Below, in pieces: positions 53,900 through 64,000 of a stretch of DNA of 64,000 bases (position 1 is the stretch's first letter; each line of letters starts with the position of its first letter). A model generated the notes under the pieces. The model was not told where the DNA came from. It did not search any database and saw only the letters and a program-made list of their open reading frames with translations. The DNA is from Bradyrhizobium sp. SSBR45G. GTDB taxonomy: Bacteria > Pseudomonadota > Alphaproteobacteria > Rhizobiales > Xanthobacteraceae. The stretch is from NCBI RefSeq assembly GCF_030159255.1, contig NZ_BSCT01000001.1, forward strand, positions 581,429 through 645,428. Direction: 5' to 3'. The translations under genes were made by a program, and so were the position numbers.

Positions 53900-54643
53900 A
53901 TGAAAAAAGTTTTTCTTGGAGCTGTCAGCTTGATGGTTTTGGGGGCCCTGACCCCTGCGGGCGCCGCCGATATGGCCGCCCGCCCCTACACGAAGGCGCC
54001 GATCGCAGCACCCGCTCCGCTGCCGACCTGGGCCGGCTTCTATCTCGGCCTGCAGGGCGGCGGCGGCTGGGGCCGCAGCGATGAGACCTTCTTCGGCGCG
54101 CCGAATGTGCCCGGCTTCGCCGGCACGCAGCGCTACGACTTCAATGGCGGCTTCATCGGCGGCGTGGCCGGCTACAACTGGCAGGTCGACAACGTCGTGT
54201 TCGGCCTCGAGGGCGACTATCACTGGGCGGACATCAACGGCCGCTCGGGCGTCGTGAACGCCGGCGTCGGCGATACCTACTTCACCAAGCTGCGCGGCTT
54301 CGGCGACATCAAGGGCCGCCTTGGCTATGCCGCCGGTCCTGCGCTGTTCTTCATCAGCGGCGGTGCCGCCGTTGGAGATCTGCAACATCGCTACGATGGC
54401 GTCCCCGGCAACGTCTTCTCGCGGAGCGATTGGCGCTGGGGTTGGACGATCGGCGCCGGTGCCGAATACATGTTCGCACAGAACTGGTCGGCCAAGCTCG
54501 AGTACAACTATATCGACTTCGGCAAGAGCACCATCCAGTACACGCCGGTCGCGGCCAACCGCTCGGAATGGAGCGACACGATCCACACCGTCAAGGCGGG
54601 CATCTCCTACCATTTCGGTGGCCCGGGCGTGTCGCGCTACTGA
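53900..54643 (+). CDS. Outer-membrane beta-barrel protein (Omp25/RopB-like), array member 1
   Basis: 247 residues from ATG 53900, preceded by GGAGA; the frame is open far upstream over ssb, but that part is antisense. The signal peptide is MKKVFLGAVSLMVLGALTPAGA. The mature protein opens ADMAARPYTKAPI, typical of the OMP_b-brl porin-like family of rhizobia, then WAGFYLGLQGGGGWGRS. It has about eight amphipathic strands and ends in an aromatic Tyr (VSRY), the signal for the barrel assembly machine. It forms a small barrel in the outer membrane, probably structural or a small pore. It is closest to member 4 (56914), sharing NVVFGLEGDYHW and FGDIKGRLGYAAGPALFF. Confidence 0.93.
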   Translation: MKKVFLGAVSLMVLGALTPAGAADMAARPYTKAPIAAPAPLPTWAGFYLGLQGGGGWGRSDETFFGAPNVPGFAGTQRYDFNGGFIGGVAGYNWQVDNVVFGLEGDYHWADINGRSGVVNAGVGDTYFTKLRGFGDIKGRLGYAAGPALFFISGGAAVGDLQHRYDGVPGNVFSRSDWRWGWTIGAGAEYMFAQNWSAKLEYNYIDFGKSTIQYTPVAANRSEWSDTIHTVKAGISYHFGGPGVSRY

Positions 54644-54668
54644 TTGCACGCTGAACGCGAATATGTCG

Positions 54669-54697
54669 AAAGGCCGGCCTCGCGCCGGCCTTTTTTT
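54669..54697 (+). terminator. Intrinsic terminator after barrel gene 1
   Basis: Arms AAAGGCCGGC and GCCGGCCTTT with a five-base loop and a run of seven T. Confidence 0.93.
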
Positions 54698-54837
54698 GCG
54701 TGCTGAAACCGACACTTGCTGAGCCGTTGTGTCCTTTGGGTGACGGCTTTTTCCGGCGGGAGGGTCTATCAAGACGGCGCGGGTGGGCGTTGGTGAGAAG
54801 TGTGCGTGCGGGCGTCGGACTTGGTTTGGGGACTGCG

Positions 54838-55593
54838 ATGAGAAGGCTGTTGCTGGGGGCGACAACTTCGCTGGCGCTGGGGGTTGCGCCGGCGATCGCA
54901 GCCGATTTGCCCGCGCGCACCTTTACCAAGGCGCCCGCGATGATCGCGACGATCTATGATTGGAGCGGGTTCTATCTCGGCCTGAACGCCGGTGGCGGCT
55001 CGGCGCGGAGCTGCTGGACCAACAATGTGACCTTCGCCGGCGTCGCGGCGACCAACGCCGAAGGTTGCCATGATGCGGCCGGCGCGCTCGCGGGCGGCCA
55101 GATCGGTTATCGCTGGCAGGCGGGCAGCTGGGTGTTCGGCGTCGAGGGCCAGGGCAACTGGGCCAACCTCAAGGGCAGCAACACCAGCCAGCTCGCCCCG
55201 GCCGTCACCAACCAGACCAAGATCAATGGCGTGGGCGTGATCAGCGGCCAGATCGGCTATGCCTGGAACAACGTGCTCTGGTACGTGAAGGGCGGCGCTG
55301 CGGTCGCGGGCGAAAAATACAACGGCCTCGTCACCGCGACGGGGACGGCATTCGATCAGTCAAGCGTCACGCGCTGGGGCGGCACGGTCGGCACGGGCCT
55401 TGAGGTCGGCTTCGGCAAGAACTGGTCGGTTGGTGCCGAGTACGAGCACATCTTCATGGGCAACAAGAACCTGAACTTCTCGGGCATTCCCGCCGGAGCG
55501 GCGACCCGGACCGATACCGTCGGCCAGGACGTCGACATGGCCACGGTCCGCGTCAACTATCGCTGGGGCGGCCCGGTCGTCTCCAAGCACTGA
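54838..55593 (+). CDS. Outer-membrane beta-barrel protein, array member 2
   Basis: 251 residues from ATG 54838. Signal peptide MRRLLLGATTSLALGVAPAI, mature start ADLPARTFTKAPA, then WSGFYLGLNAGGGSA. It differs from members 1 and 4 by a pair of cysteines (RSCWTNN, AEGCHDA) likely to form a disulfide in a loop, and by AGSWVFGVEGQGNWANLKG. It ends SKH rather than an aromatic residue, though WGGPVV comes just before. Member 3 is its closest relative, with the same cysteine pair. I see no terminator just after it. Confidence 0.92.
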   Translation: MRRLLLGATTSLALGVAPAIAADLPARTFTKAPAMIATIYDWSGFYLGLNAGGGSARSCWTNNVTFAGVAATNAEGCHDAAGALAGGQIGYRWQAGSWVFGVEGQGNWANLKGSNTSQLAPAVTNQTKINGVGVISGQIGYAWNNVLWYVKGGAAVAGEKYNGLVTATGTAFDQSSVTRWGGTVGTGLEVGFGKNWSVGAEYEHIFMGNKNLNFSGIPAGAATRTDTVGQDVDMATVRVNYRWGGPVVSKH

Positions 55594-55915
55594 CGCCGGA
55601 TCCGCGAGCGCCTCCTGCTCTCGCTGCCGCGCTCGGAGCGGCTCTCCTCGACCGCTGACATCGCCATCGCAGCGAAGCTCGCAGACCGCGGCGTCTGATG
55701 ACCGGTGCGGGCGAAGCGCATGGGCCCCTGCCCGACGCCCCCGAACCGACGGCCGCGTTGTTTACGCCCGGTTAAGCACGACCGACACATCGCGCGGTGC
55801 CGGGACGGCCGATCACAACTTTTAGAAATCAGTCTCTCCTACAACCAGCGACAGCCACAGATGGGCCGGATCGGAGGGATCCGGCGCAAGGCATCCTGGG
55901 ACTGGGGAGAGACGA
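55594..55915. other. Gap between barrel genes 2 and 3
   Basis: 322 bases with no supported gene. The last third is less GC-rich and leads to a GGGGAGAGACGA ribosome-binding region. No terminator of the kind seen after other barrel genes is present. Confidence 0.4.
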
Positions 55916-56701
55916 ATGCACAAGACCACTTTGATCACGACGGCCGGCATCACATTGCTCGGGCTTGCTCCGGCCTCGGCCGCCGACTTCGCTGCGCGCC
56001 CCTATGGCAAGGCGCCGCCGCCGGCCTATGTCACGCCGTTGCCGAGCTGGGCCGGGTTCTACCTGGGCGCCAATGGCGGCGCCGATTGGAGCCGCAACTG
56101 CTGGACGCTGAACCGCGTCGGCGGCGTGGCCGTCCTTCCGACACAGTCCGAAGGCTGCCACAATGCGTCGAGCGGCCTCATCGGCGGCCAGGTCGGCTAC
56201 CGCTGGCAGGCCGCCAGCTGGGTGTTCGGCCTGGAAGCCCAGGGCGACTGGACCAACCTGAAATCGTCCAACGCCAGCACCGCAGCGCTCGCGGCCGGCA
56301 TCACCAACAATACCAAGACCGACGCCATCGGCCTGTTCACCGGCCAGGTCGGCTACGCCTGGGGCAACGTGCTCTGGTACGTGAAGGGCGGCGCTGCGGT
56401 GGCCCACAACAAATACACTGGCACCGCCAATGCGGCCGCGCCGGTTGCGGTCGGCACGCTGCTGGATTCCGCCAGCGAGACTCGCTGGGGTGGCACCGTC
56501 GGCACCGGTGTCGAATTCGGCTTTGCCCCGAACTGGTCGGTCGCGGTCGAGTACGATCACCTGTTCATGGGCTCGCGCGACATCAACTTCCCGGCCACCG
56601 CGAATGTGAACTCCCGCGTCGACACCATCAAGCAGGACATCGACTTGGCGACCGTCCGGGTGAACTATCGATTCGGCCCGTCCGGAGCCACGCGCTACTG
56701 A
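55916..56701 (+). CDS. Outer-membrane beta-barrel protein, array member 3
   Basis: 261 residues from ATG 55916, after GGGGAGAGACGA. Signal peptide HKTTLITTAGITLLGLAPASA, mature start ADFAARPYGKAPP, then WAGFYLGANGGADWS. A cysteine pair (RNCWTLN, SEGCHNA), AASWVFGLEAQGDWTNLKS and GNVLWYVKGGAAVAHNKY place it with member 2. The C-terminus (YRFGPSGATRY) is aromatic. Each barrel gene is separately spaced, so expression may be independent. Confidence 0.93.
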   Translation: MHKTTLITTAGITLLGLAPASAADFAARPYGKAPPPAYVTPLPSWAGFYLGANGGADWSRNCWTLNRVGGVAVLPTQSEGCHNASSGLIGGQVGYRWQAASWVFGLEAQGDWTNLKSSNASTAALAAGITNNTKTDAIGLFTGQVGYAWGNVLWYVKGGAAVAHNKYTGTANAAAPVAVGTLLDSASETRWGGTVGTGVEFGFAPNWSVAVEYDHLFMGSRDINFPATANVNSRVDTIKQDIDLATVRVNYRFGPSGATRY

Positions 56702-56729
56702 CGCTGCGTCATCCCGCCGCAGTTGCGAC

Positions 56730-56756
56730 AAGGCCGGCCAGCGCGCCGGCCTTTTT
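56730..56756 (+). terminator. Intrinsic terminator after barrel gene 3
   Basis: Arms AAGGCCGGC and GCCGGCCTT with a six-base loop and TTT following. Confidence 0.9.
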
Positions 56757-56913
56757 CGTGTCGACAGCCCGGCGGCGGCGCGGCCATTTTGTGTTAAATA
56801 TTTGATTTATAACGCTTTTTCACCGTTGTGGCGCGTGCGTTACAGCATCCCCGGGATGCCGCGTGTATGAACATTTCCATCGCTTGTCATTCCAACTCCC
56901 GGGGGAGAATTTG

Positions 56914-57654
56914 ATGAAGAAGTTGCTTGTGATCACGACGGCCCTCGTCGGCATCGCAACCGCCACGTCCGCTTCGGCGGCCGACATGGCAGCCCGCCCG
57001 TACACCAAGGCGCCGCCGATGGCCGCTCCGGTCCTGGGCTGGTCGGGCATCTACGCGGGTATCCAGGGCGGCGGCGGCTGGGGTACCAGCAAGGAGACCT
57101 TCCTCGGCCGGTTCAACGCGCCGGGCTTCGCCGGCACCCAGAACTACAACACCAATGGCGGTTTCGTCGGCGGCGTGATCGGCTACAATTGGCAGGTCGA
57201 CAACGTCGTGTTCGGCCTCGAGGGTGACTATCACTGGTCCGACATCAACGGCCGCTCCGCCGTCGTGAATGCCGGCGTGGGTGACACCTTCTTCACCAAG
57301 ATCTCCAGCTTCGGCGACATCAAGGGCCGCCTCGGCTATGCCGCCGGCCCGGCGCTGTTCTTCGTCAGCGGCGGTGCCGCGGTGGGCCAGCTGCAGCATC
57401 GCTATGACGGCGTGCCCGGCAACGTCTTCTCGCAGACCACGACCCGCTGGGGCTACACGGTCGGCGCCGGCGCGGAGTACATGTTCGCGCCGAACTGGTC
57501 GGCCAAGCTCGAATACAACTTCATCGACTTCGGCAAGAGCGCCATCCAGTACAGCGCCTTTGCAACCAACCGCTCGGAGTGGACAGATACCGTTCACACC
57601 GTGAAGGCGGGCCTCAACTACCACTTCGGTGGCCCGGTGGTCGCCAAGTACTGA
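56914..57654 (+). CDS. Outer-membrane beta-barrel protein, array member 4
   Basis: 246 residues from ATG 56914, eight bases after GGGGGAG. Signal peptide KKLLVITTALVGIATATSASA, mature start ADMAARPYTKAPP. It has no cysteines and shares most strands with member 1, for example NVVFGLEGDYHW and FGDIKGRLGYAAGPALFF and HRYDGVPGNVFS, showing a fairly recent duplication although two other members lie between them. It ends GGPVVAKY, with aromatic last residue. Confidence 0.93.
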   Translation: MKKLLVITTALVGIATATSASAADMAARPYTKAPPMAAPVLGWSGIYAGIQGGGGWGTSKETFLGRFNAPGFAGTQNYNTNGGFVGGVIGYNWQVDNVVFGLEGDYHWSDINGRSAVVNAGVGDTFFTKISSFGDIKGRLGYAAGPALFFVSGGAAVGQLQHRYDGVPGNVFSQTTTRWGYTVGAGAEYMFAPNWSAKLEYNFIDFGKSAIQYSAFATNRSEWTDTVHTVKAGLNYHFGGPVVAKY

Positions 57655-57680
57655 TCATCGGTTCAACAACCGAAAGTTCC

Positions 57681-57706
57681 AAAGGCCGGCGCAAGCCGGC
57701 CTTTTT
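57681..57706 (+). terminator. Intrinsic terminator after barrel gene 4
   Basis: Arms AAAGGCCGGC and GCCGGCCTTT with a four-base loop, then TT; the hairpin nearly repeats those after genes 1 and 3. Confidence 0.92.
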
Positions 57707-57943
57707 GTTGCCTGCAAGCCACCGCGGCCGCATTGCAACACGCGGAACCAAGCATTTGAGTCACATCGCTTTTCTGGAACCCGCCCCGTAAAAACGCGGT
57801 TTCGCCGTCAGTGTGTCTTCAGGGTGACGGCAATCTGCGCGGAACCCGGCTATAGGAGGATCGTCAACTTGAACGGGTGAGTCTGTTTCGTGCGTAAGGA
57901 AATCGCGGCGGGGCGGACTTCAAGGACTAAACTGGAGACAAGT

Positions 57944-58582
57944 ATGAAGAAGATCCTGCTCGCGACCGTGGCCCTGGCCGCCCTGGCCGCTCCCGCTGCC
58001 GCCGCCGATCTTGCTGCGCGCCCGACCTACACCAAGGCCCCGGTTGCTGCGCCGGTTCCGACCTGGACCGGCTTTTACCTCGGCGCCTTCGGCGGCTATG
58101 CCACCACGGAAAATGGCGGCATTCTGAGCCCGAAGGGCGGTTTCGTCGGCGGTACCGCTGGCTACAACTTCCAGAGCGCCAACTGGGTGTACGGCATTGA
58201 GGTCGATGCCGCCTGGGCGGACATCAAGGACTCGTTCGCCTTCGGCGGCGCTGCCATCGGCGCCAAGATCGATGCCACCGGCACGGTCCGTGGCCGTATC
58301 GGCTACGCGTTCAACAACGTCCTGCTGTACAGCACCGGTGGTTACGCCTGGGCCGACAACAAGCTGACGCTCTCCGCGGCCGGCCTGAGCGCTTCCGACT
58401 CGCAGCTCCTGAGCGGCTGGACCGTCGGCGCCGGCGCCGAGTTCCTGATCGCTCCGAAGTGGTCGCTGAAGGCCGAGTACCTCTACAAGAGCTTCGGCGG
58501 CAAGACCTACTTCAACGGCGTGGTGCCGACCGGCGAGCTCAACCTGCACACCGTGCAGGTCGGCGTGAACTATCACTTCTAA
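57944..58582 (+). CDS. Outer-membrane beta-barrel protein, array member 5
   Basis: 212 residues from ATG 57944, with TGGAGAC before it. The signal peptide is KKILLATVALAALAAPAAA, mature start ADLAARPTYTKAPV, then WTGFYLGAFGGYAT. It is shorter and more distant than the others, with typical strands NWVYGIEVDAAWADIKDS, RGRIGYAFNNVLLYSTGGYAW and WSLKAEYLYKSFGG, and ends in Phe (VNYHF), the canonical barrel-assembly signal. It is the last member before uvrA. Confidence 0.93.
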   Translation: MKKILLATVALAALAAPAAAADLAARPTYTKAPVAAPVPTWTGFYLGAFGGYATTENGGILSPKGGFVGGTAGYNFQSANWVYGIEVDAAWADIKDSFAFGGAAIGAKIDATGTVRGRIGYAFNNVLLYSTGGYAWADNKLTLSAAGLSASDSQLLSGWTVGAGAEFLIAPKWSLKAEYLYKSFGGKTYFNGVVPTGELNLHTVQVGVNYHF

Positions 58583-58611
58583 GACTTCGGCCTCCGGGCC
58601 AACGCACGAAG

Positions 58612-58643
58612 AAGCCTCCGCTCGACCGAGCGGGGGCTTTTTT
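58612..58643 (+). terminator. Intrinsic terminator after barrel gene 5
   Basis: Arms AAGCCTCCGCTCG and CGAGCGGGGGCTT (one G-T pair) followed by a run of T. It ends the array before uvrA. Confidence 0.88.
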
Positions 58644-58861
58644 CTTTGCCGATCATTTTCTTCGCCGGTCATCGGACCGATCTGGCCCCTTTTTCGCCTG
58701 ATGGCCGACCGCCTCCGCCATGCGGCCACGGGTAAATCGCTCCGCCGCAGGGGGCGTGAGCATCTCGGATGATCCGATCGCCGGAGGGGCCTCCTGCCAA
58801 TCGCTGCCATTCGCCGAACGCATTGTTGATGATTCGCGGACGGCACTGGAAATCCAGGCCC

Positions 58862-58876
58862 GTTCTTCCTACGTTC
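58862..58876 (+). promoter_or_regulatory. SOS box (LexA site) of uvrA
   Basis: GTTCTTCCTACGTTC matches GTTC-N7-GTTC exactly, 94 bases before the uvrA ATG. Its presence within a longer upstream open frame shows that the true coding start lies downstream. Confidence 0.82.
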
Positions 58877-58969
58877 CGACCATACCTTTTCCCTCTGGCG
58901 TCCGATGGCCGGTTACCGGCGAAACGCGCCTGCAACGATGGCGCGACCTTGCGCCGTGGGACGATCGTC

Positions 58970-61963
<2,994 letters not shown>

Positions 61964-61978
61964 TTTCCTTCTATCGAC

Positions 61979-62058
61979 GTCATTGCCAGCGGAGCGACGA
62001 AATCCAGGGCCGGGCACGCGACTCTGGATTGCTTCGTCGCTTCGCTCCTCGCAATGAC
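61979..62058. repeat. Inverted repeat, intergenic palindromic family 4
   Basis: GTCATTGCCAGCGGAGCGAC onward to AATCCAG faces CTGGATTGCTTCGTCGCTTC onward to GCAATGAC. A partial copy of this family closes the window at 63936. It lies just after the uvrA stop. Confidence 0.8.
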
Positions 62059-62089
62059 GCGTGTGATTGCTAGCGGTCAATAAGAGCGA

Positions 62090-62119
62090 AGCCCGCCGCT
62101 CTCCAGAGAGCGACGGGCT
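62090..62119 (-). terminator. Intrinsic terminator of the 107-aa secreted protein gene
   Basis: Arms AGCCCGCCGCTCT and AGAGCGACGGGCT (one G-T pair) with a four-base loop, 28 bases past the stop in the minus direction. The T tract is short. Confidence 0.75.
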
Positions 62120-62147
62120 CGATCACTTCTGCAACAACGACCTCAAC

Positions 62148-62471
62148 CTACCAGCGGTAATATCCCGTCCGCGTGCCGTTGTTGTTGCCGCCCGGACCGA
62201 CGTCGCCCTGGGACGAGCTCGGGGTCGGATGGTTGGTCCCATTGTAGCCGGTGCCCCAGCCGGGGCCGTTGTACGGGCCTGGCGCGACGGCGACGTAGCC
62301 TTCCTCATAGGCCGGGCCAGGCGCCCAGGCGTAGGAGTCGCGGTAGGCATAGGTGGGCGTGGTCTGGCCGCCATAGCCGTTGCCGCCCGGGCCGTATTCC
62401 CCGGCCGAAGCACCGAGCGTGCCGACCACCACCGTCGTCGCCGCCAGCGCGGCCATCGCAATCATGCGCAT
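62148..62471 (-). CDS. Small secreted Gly/Asn/Tyr-rich protein (paralogue A)
   Basis: 107 residues from ATG 62471, with GGAG nearby; three bases earlier a TTG is in frame. Signal peptide RMIAMAALAATTVVVGTLGASA, then a low-complexity mature chain rich in Gly, Pro, Tyr and Asn. The C-terminus carries GYNGTNHPTPSSSQGDVGP and GNNNGT, shared with the paralogue at 62682. No cysteines or known domain. Probably an exported, disordered surface or periplasmic protein; function unknown. Confidence 0.75.
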   Translation of the reverse strand: MRMIAMAALAATTVVVGTLGASAGEYGPGGNGYGGQTTPTYAYRDSYAWAPGPAYEEGYVAVAPGPYNGPGWGTGYNGTNHPTPSSSQGDVGPGGNNNGTRTGYYRW

Positions 62472-62622
62472 CAACTTGCTCCGTTGTTCCTAACTAACGA
62501 TCGCTGGCACAAACGACGGCGATGCCGCGGAGGTTCCGCCGGCGCTCACGACAATCGTGCGACACAACGGCTCTCGCTTTCCCGCGAACGCAATCACCGT
62601 CGCATCACCCCAGACACGACAA

Positions 62623-62649
62623 ACCCGCCGCTCTGTCAGAGCGGCGGGT
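62623..62649 (-). terminator. Intrinsic terminator of the 100-aa secreted protein gene
   Basis: Perfect 12-bp arms ACCCGCCGCTCT and AGAGCGGCGGGT with a three-base loop, followed in the minus direction by TTGTCG. Confidence 0.85.
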
Positions 62650-62681
62650 CTGGGTCAGTGCACGCTATCGCGCGGCGACCA

Positions 62682-62984
62682 TTACCACTGGCGATAGGCG
62701 CCGGTCAGGGTGCCGTTGTTGTTGCCCTGTGGGCCGACGTCGCCCTGGCTCGAGCTCGGGGTCGGATGGTTGGTGCCGTTGTAGCCGCGGCCCCATGTCA
62801 CCGGGCCCTGCTGATAGCGCGGTGCCGGCGCGGCGTCATAGACCGGCTCGGAATCGTAGGATGCGGCCGGCGGGACGAAGGCCATCGAGTCGTTGTAACG
62901 GGCGTAACCTTGCGCGGATGCGGCGGCCGTACCGATCACCAGCGTCGCTGCGGCGAGCGCCGCCATCTTGATCGTGTGTTGCAT
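62682..62984 (-). CDS. Small secreted Gly/Asn/Tyr-rich protein (paralogue B)
   Basis: 100 residues from ATG 62984, with AAAAGGAGA eight bases before; upstream in-frame starts are less likely. Signal peptide QHTIKMAALAAATLVIGTAA, cleaved near ASAQ. The mature part has YDSEPVYDAAPAPRY and ends GYNGTNHPTPSSSQGDVGP followed by GNNNGT and a Trp. The C-terminal 35 residues are nearly identical to paralogue A while the rest has diverged, so the C-terminus is the conserved functional part. Confidence 0.75.
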   Translation of the reverse strand: MQHTIKMAALAAATLVIGTAAASAQGYARYNDSMAFVPPAASYDSEPVYDAAPAPRYQQGPVTWGRGYNGTNHPTPSSSQGDVGPQGNNNGTLTGAYRQW

Positions 62985-63235
62985 GTGTTGGTCTCCTTTT
63001 GCGGGGATCAACGGCCGCGCCGCGGCGACGTTCCTGCACTGCACAGTCACAAATTCCGTGAGACGATCGTGATCGGCCGCGACGCCACGCCTCCTTGCCC
63101 CCCTTCACGGAGAAAGGTCAGGCGGCGACGGCGACCGCGCCCGGCATGCCGGTTGCTCTGGCGCATTCCGCCATGCGACGGCATCATGGCGCAAGTCGTC
63201 CTCACCGCTCCCGCTCGCTCATCGCCTTCGGTCCG

Positions 63236-63892
63236 ATGCCCTACTCCCTCGTCATCTTCGATCTCGACGGCACCCTGGCCGACAGCCTTCCGTGGTTTCG
63301 TCGCAACGTGAACATCGTGGCGGCGCGCTATCGCTTTCGCCCCGTCATCGACGAGGACGTCGAGCTGTTGCGCCATTCCTCCACCGCCGAGGTGCTGAAT
63401 CATCTCGGCGTGGCGCGCTGGAAGCTGCCGCTGATCGCGCGGCACATCCGCCGCCTCAAGACCGAGCAGGCCGCCAGCATTCCGCTGTTTGCCGGCGTCG
63501 AGGCCATGCTCGCGACGCTGGCCGCCGCAGGCATCCGCCTCGCGCTGGTGTCGTCCGACACCGAGGCCAATGCGCGCCAGAAGCTCGGCGCCTCGGCGCA
63601 CCTGTTCACCTGCTTCGACTGCTCGGCGTCGCTGTACGGCAAGGCACGCAAGTTCAGGCGCGTGGTGAAGCGCATGGGCGCCGCGGCCACCGAAGTCATC
63701 GCCATCGGCGACGAGACCCGCGACATCGAAGCCGCGCGCAGCGCCGGCATCGCCTTCGGCGCGGTCACCTGGGGCTATGCCGCGGAAAAGGCGCTGCGCG
63801 ACCGCGGACCGGAGCTGGTGTTTTCGCGGATGGAGGACATCGTGGAGCAACTGGTGGGTCCGCCAGCCGGACGTGAACCGTCGCCTGCATGA
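63236..63892 (+). CDS. HAD-superfamily phosphatase (Gph-like)
   Basis: 218 residues from ATG 63236. Motif I is FDLDGTLADS with nucleophile Asp9 and Asp11; motif II is ALVSSDTEAN (Ser/Thr); motif III is the Lys in KARKFRR; motif IV is IGDETRDIEAA. The helical cap between residues 15 and 90 is that of phosphoglycolate phosphatase-like enzymes. It dephosphorylates a small phosphate ester in the cytoplasm; whether phosphoglycolate or another is not clear. The gene stands alone, without a good ribosome-binding site. Confidence 0.88.
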   Translation: MPYSLVIFDLDGTLADSLPWFRRNVNIVAARYRFRPVIDEDVELLRHSSTAEVLNHLGVARWKLPLIARHIRRLKTEQAASIPLFAGVEAMLATLAAAGIRLALVSSDTEANARQKLGASAHLFTCFDCSASLYGKARKFRRVVKRMGAAATEVIAIGDETRDIEAARSAGIAFGAVTWGYAAEKALRDRGPELVFSRMEDIVEQLVGPPAGREPSPA

Positions 63893-63935
63893 GCGTCAGC
63901 GGCATCAAGGACAACGACCACAGCTGCCTGCCCCG

Positions 63936-64000
63936 CGTCATTGCGAGCGGAGCGACCTGTCCGCCGAAGCCCCTTGGCGTAGGCGGAAGCAATCCAGAGT
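63936..64000. repeat. Partial palindromic repeat of family 4 at the window edge
   Basis: CGTCATTGCGAGCGGAGCGA, a middle part with the palindrome CCGCCGAAGC/AGGCGGAAGC, and GCAATCCAGAG match the ends of the element at 61979-62058. It is cut off by the window end. Confidence 0.7.

Noticed and set aside
58769..58969. Longer uvrA start
   Set aside because: The added 67 residues do not resemble UvrA and the stretch contains the SOS box, which belongs in the promoter.

Overview
The window is high-GC chromosomal DNA from an alphaproteobacterium, most likely Bradyrhizobium or a close relative such as Rhodopseudomonas. This rests on the array of small Omp25/RopB-like outer-membrane barrels, the GTTC-N7-GTTC form of the SOS box, the gyrA-coaD-cyclophilin-queA order, and intergenic palindromic repeats of a type common in this group. 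No tRNA, rRNA, IS element, prophage or CRISPR array was found.

Layout. 1-4.7 kb: the 5' end of a membrane-anchored glycoside hydrolase family 3 gene, then a tightly overlapping operon of a DUF4153/DUF4173-type membrane protein, an OmpR-type response regulator and a sensor kinase. 4.9-10 kb: a peptide/opine-type ABC importer (binding protein, two permeases, fused double ATPase). 10-12.4 kb: an amine oxidase-like flavoprotein divergent from a VOC/glyoxalase-like protein. 12.4-15.4 kb: a flavin/2Fe-2S reductase and a cytochrome b561-like protein fused to an ethylbenzene-dehydrogenase-type haem-binding domain, overlapping by one base.

16.3-33 kb is the most unusual region, with every gene on the + strand: a type I secretion ABC transporter, an HlyD-type adaptor with a ~225-residue cytoplasmic extension, a TibC/Aah-type protein O-heptosyltransferase fused to a TPR domain, two paralogous Thr/Ala/Asn-rich proteins (1100 and 593 aa) with low-complexity linkers, His-rich tails and identical C-termini, and a double TPR-sulfotransferase. 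I read it as a candidate system that makes, O-glycosylates (perhaps sulfates) and secretes His-rich surface proteins. A 55-bp element is conserved upstream of both candidate substrates.

33.7-43.4 kb: a short formyltransferase, two small secreted proteins, an EamA permease, two tandem secreted caspase-like proteins, cysK with an orphan BrnA-like antitoxin, a small zinc-ribbon protein, and a tgt whose four zinc ligands are all replaced. 43.6-51.6 kb: asd behind a terminator-like leader, then queA, two cyclophilins, coaD and gyrA on the minus strand, with repeats between.

51.7-64 kb: a small membrane protein and an HD-domain phosphohydrolase, then ssb (minus) and uvrA (plus) diverging from each other, each with its own SOS box, but separated by five outer-membrane barrel genes, most followed by their own terminator. 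The end holds two small secreted paralogues and a HAD phosphatase, then a palindromic repeat cut by the window edge.
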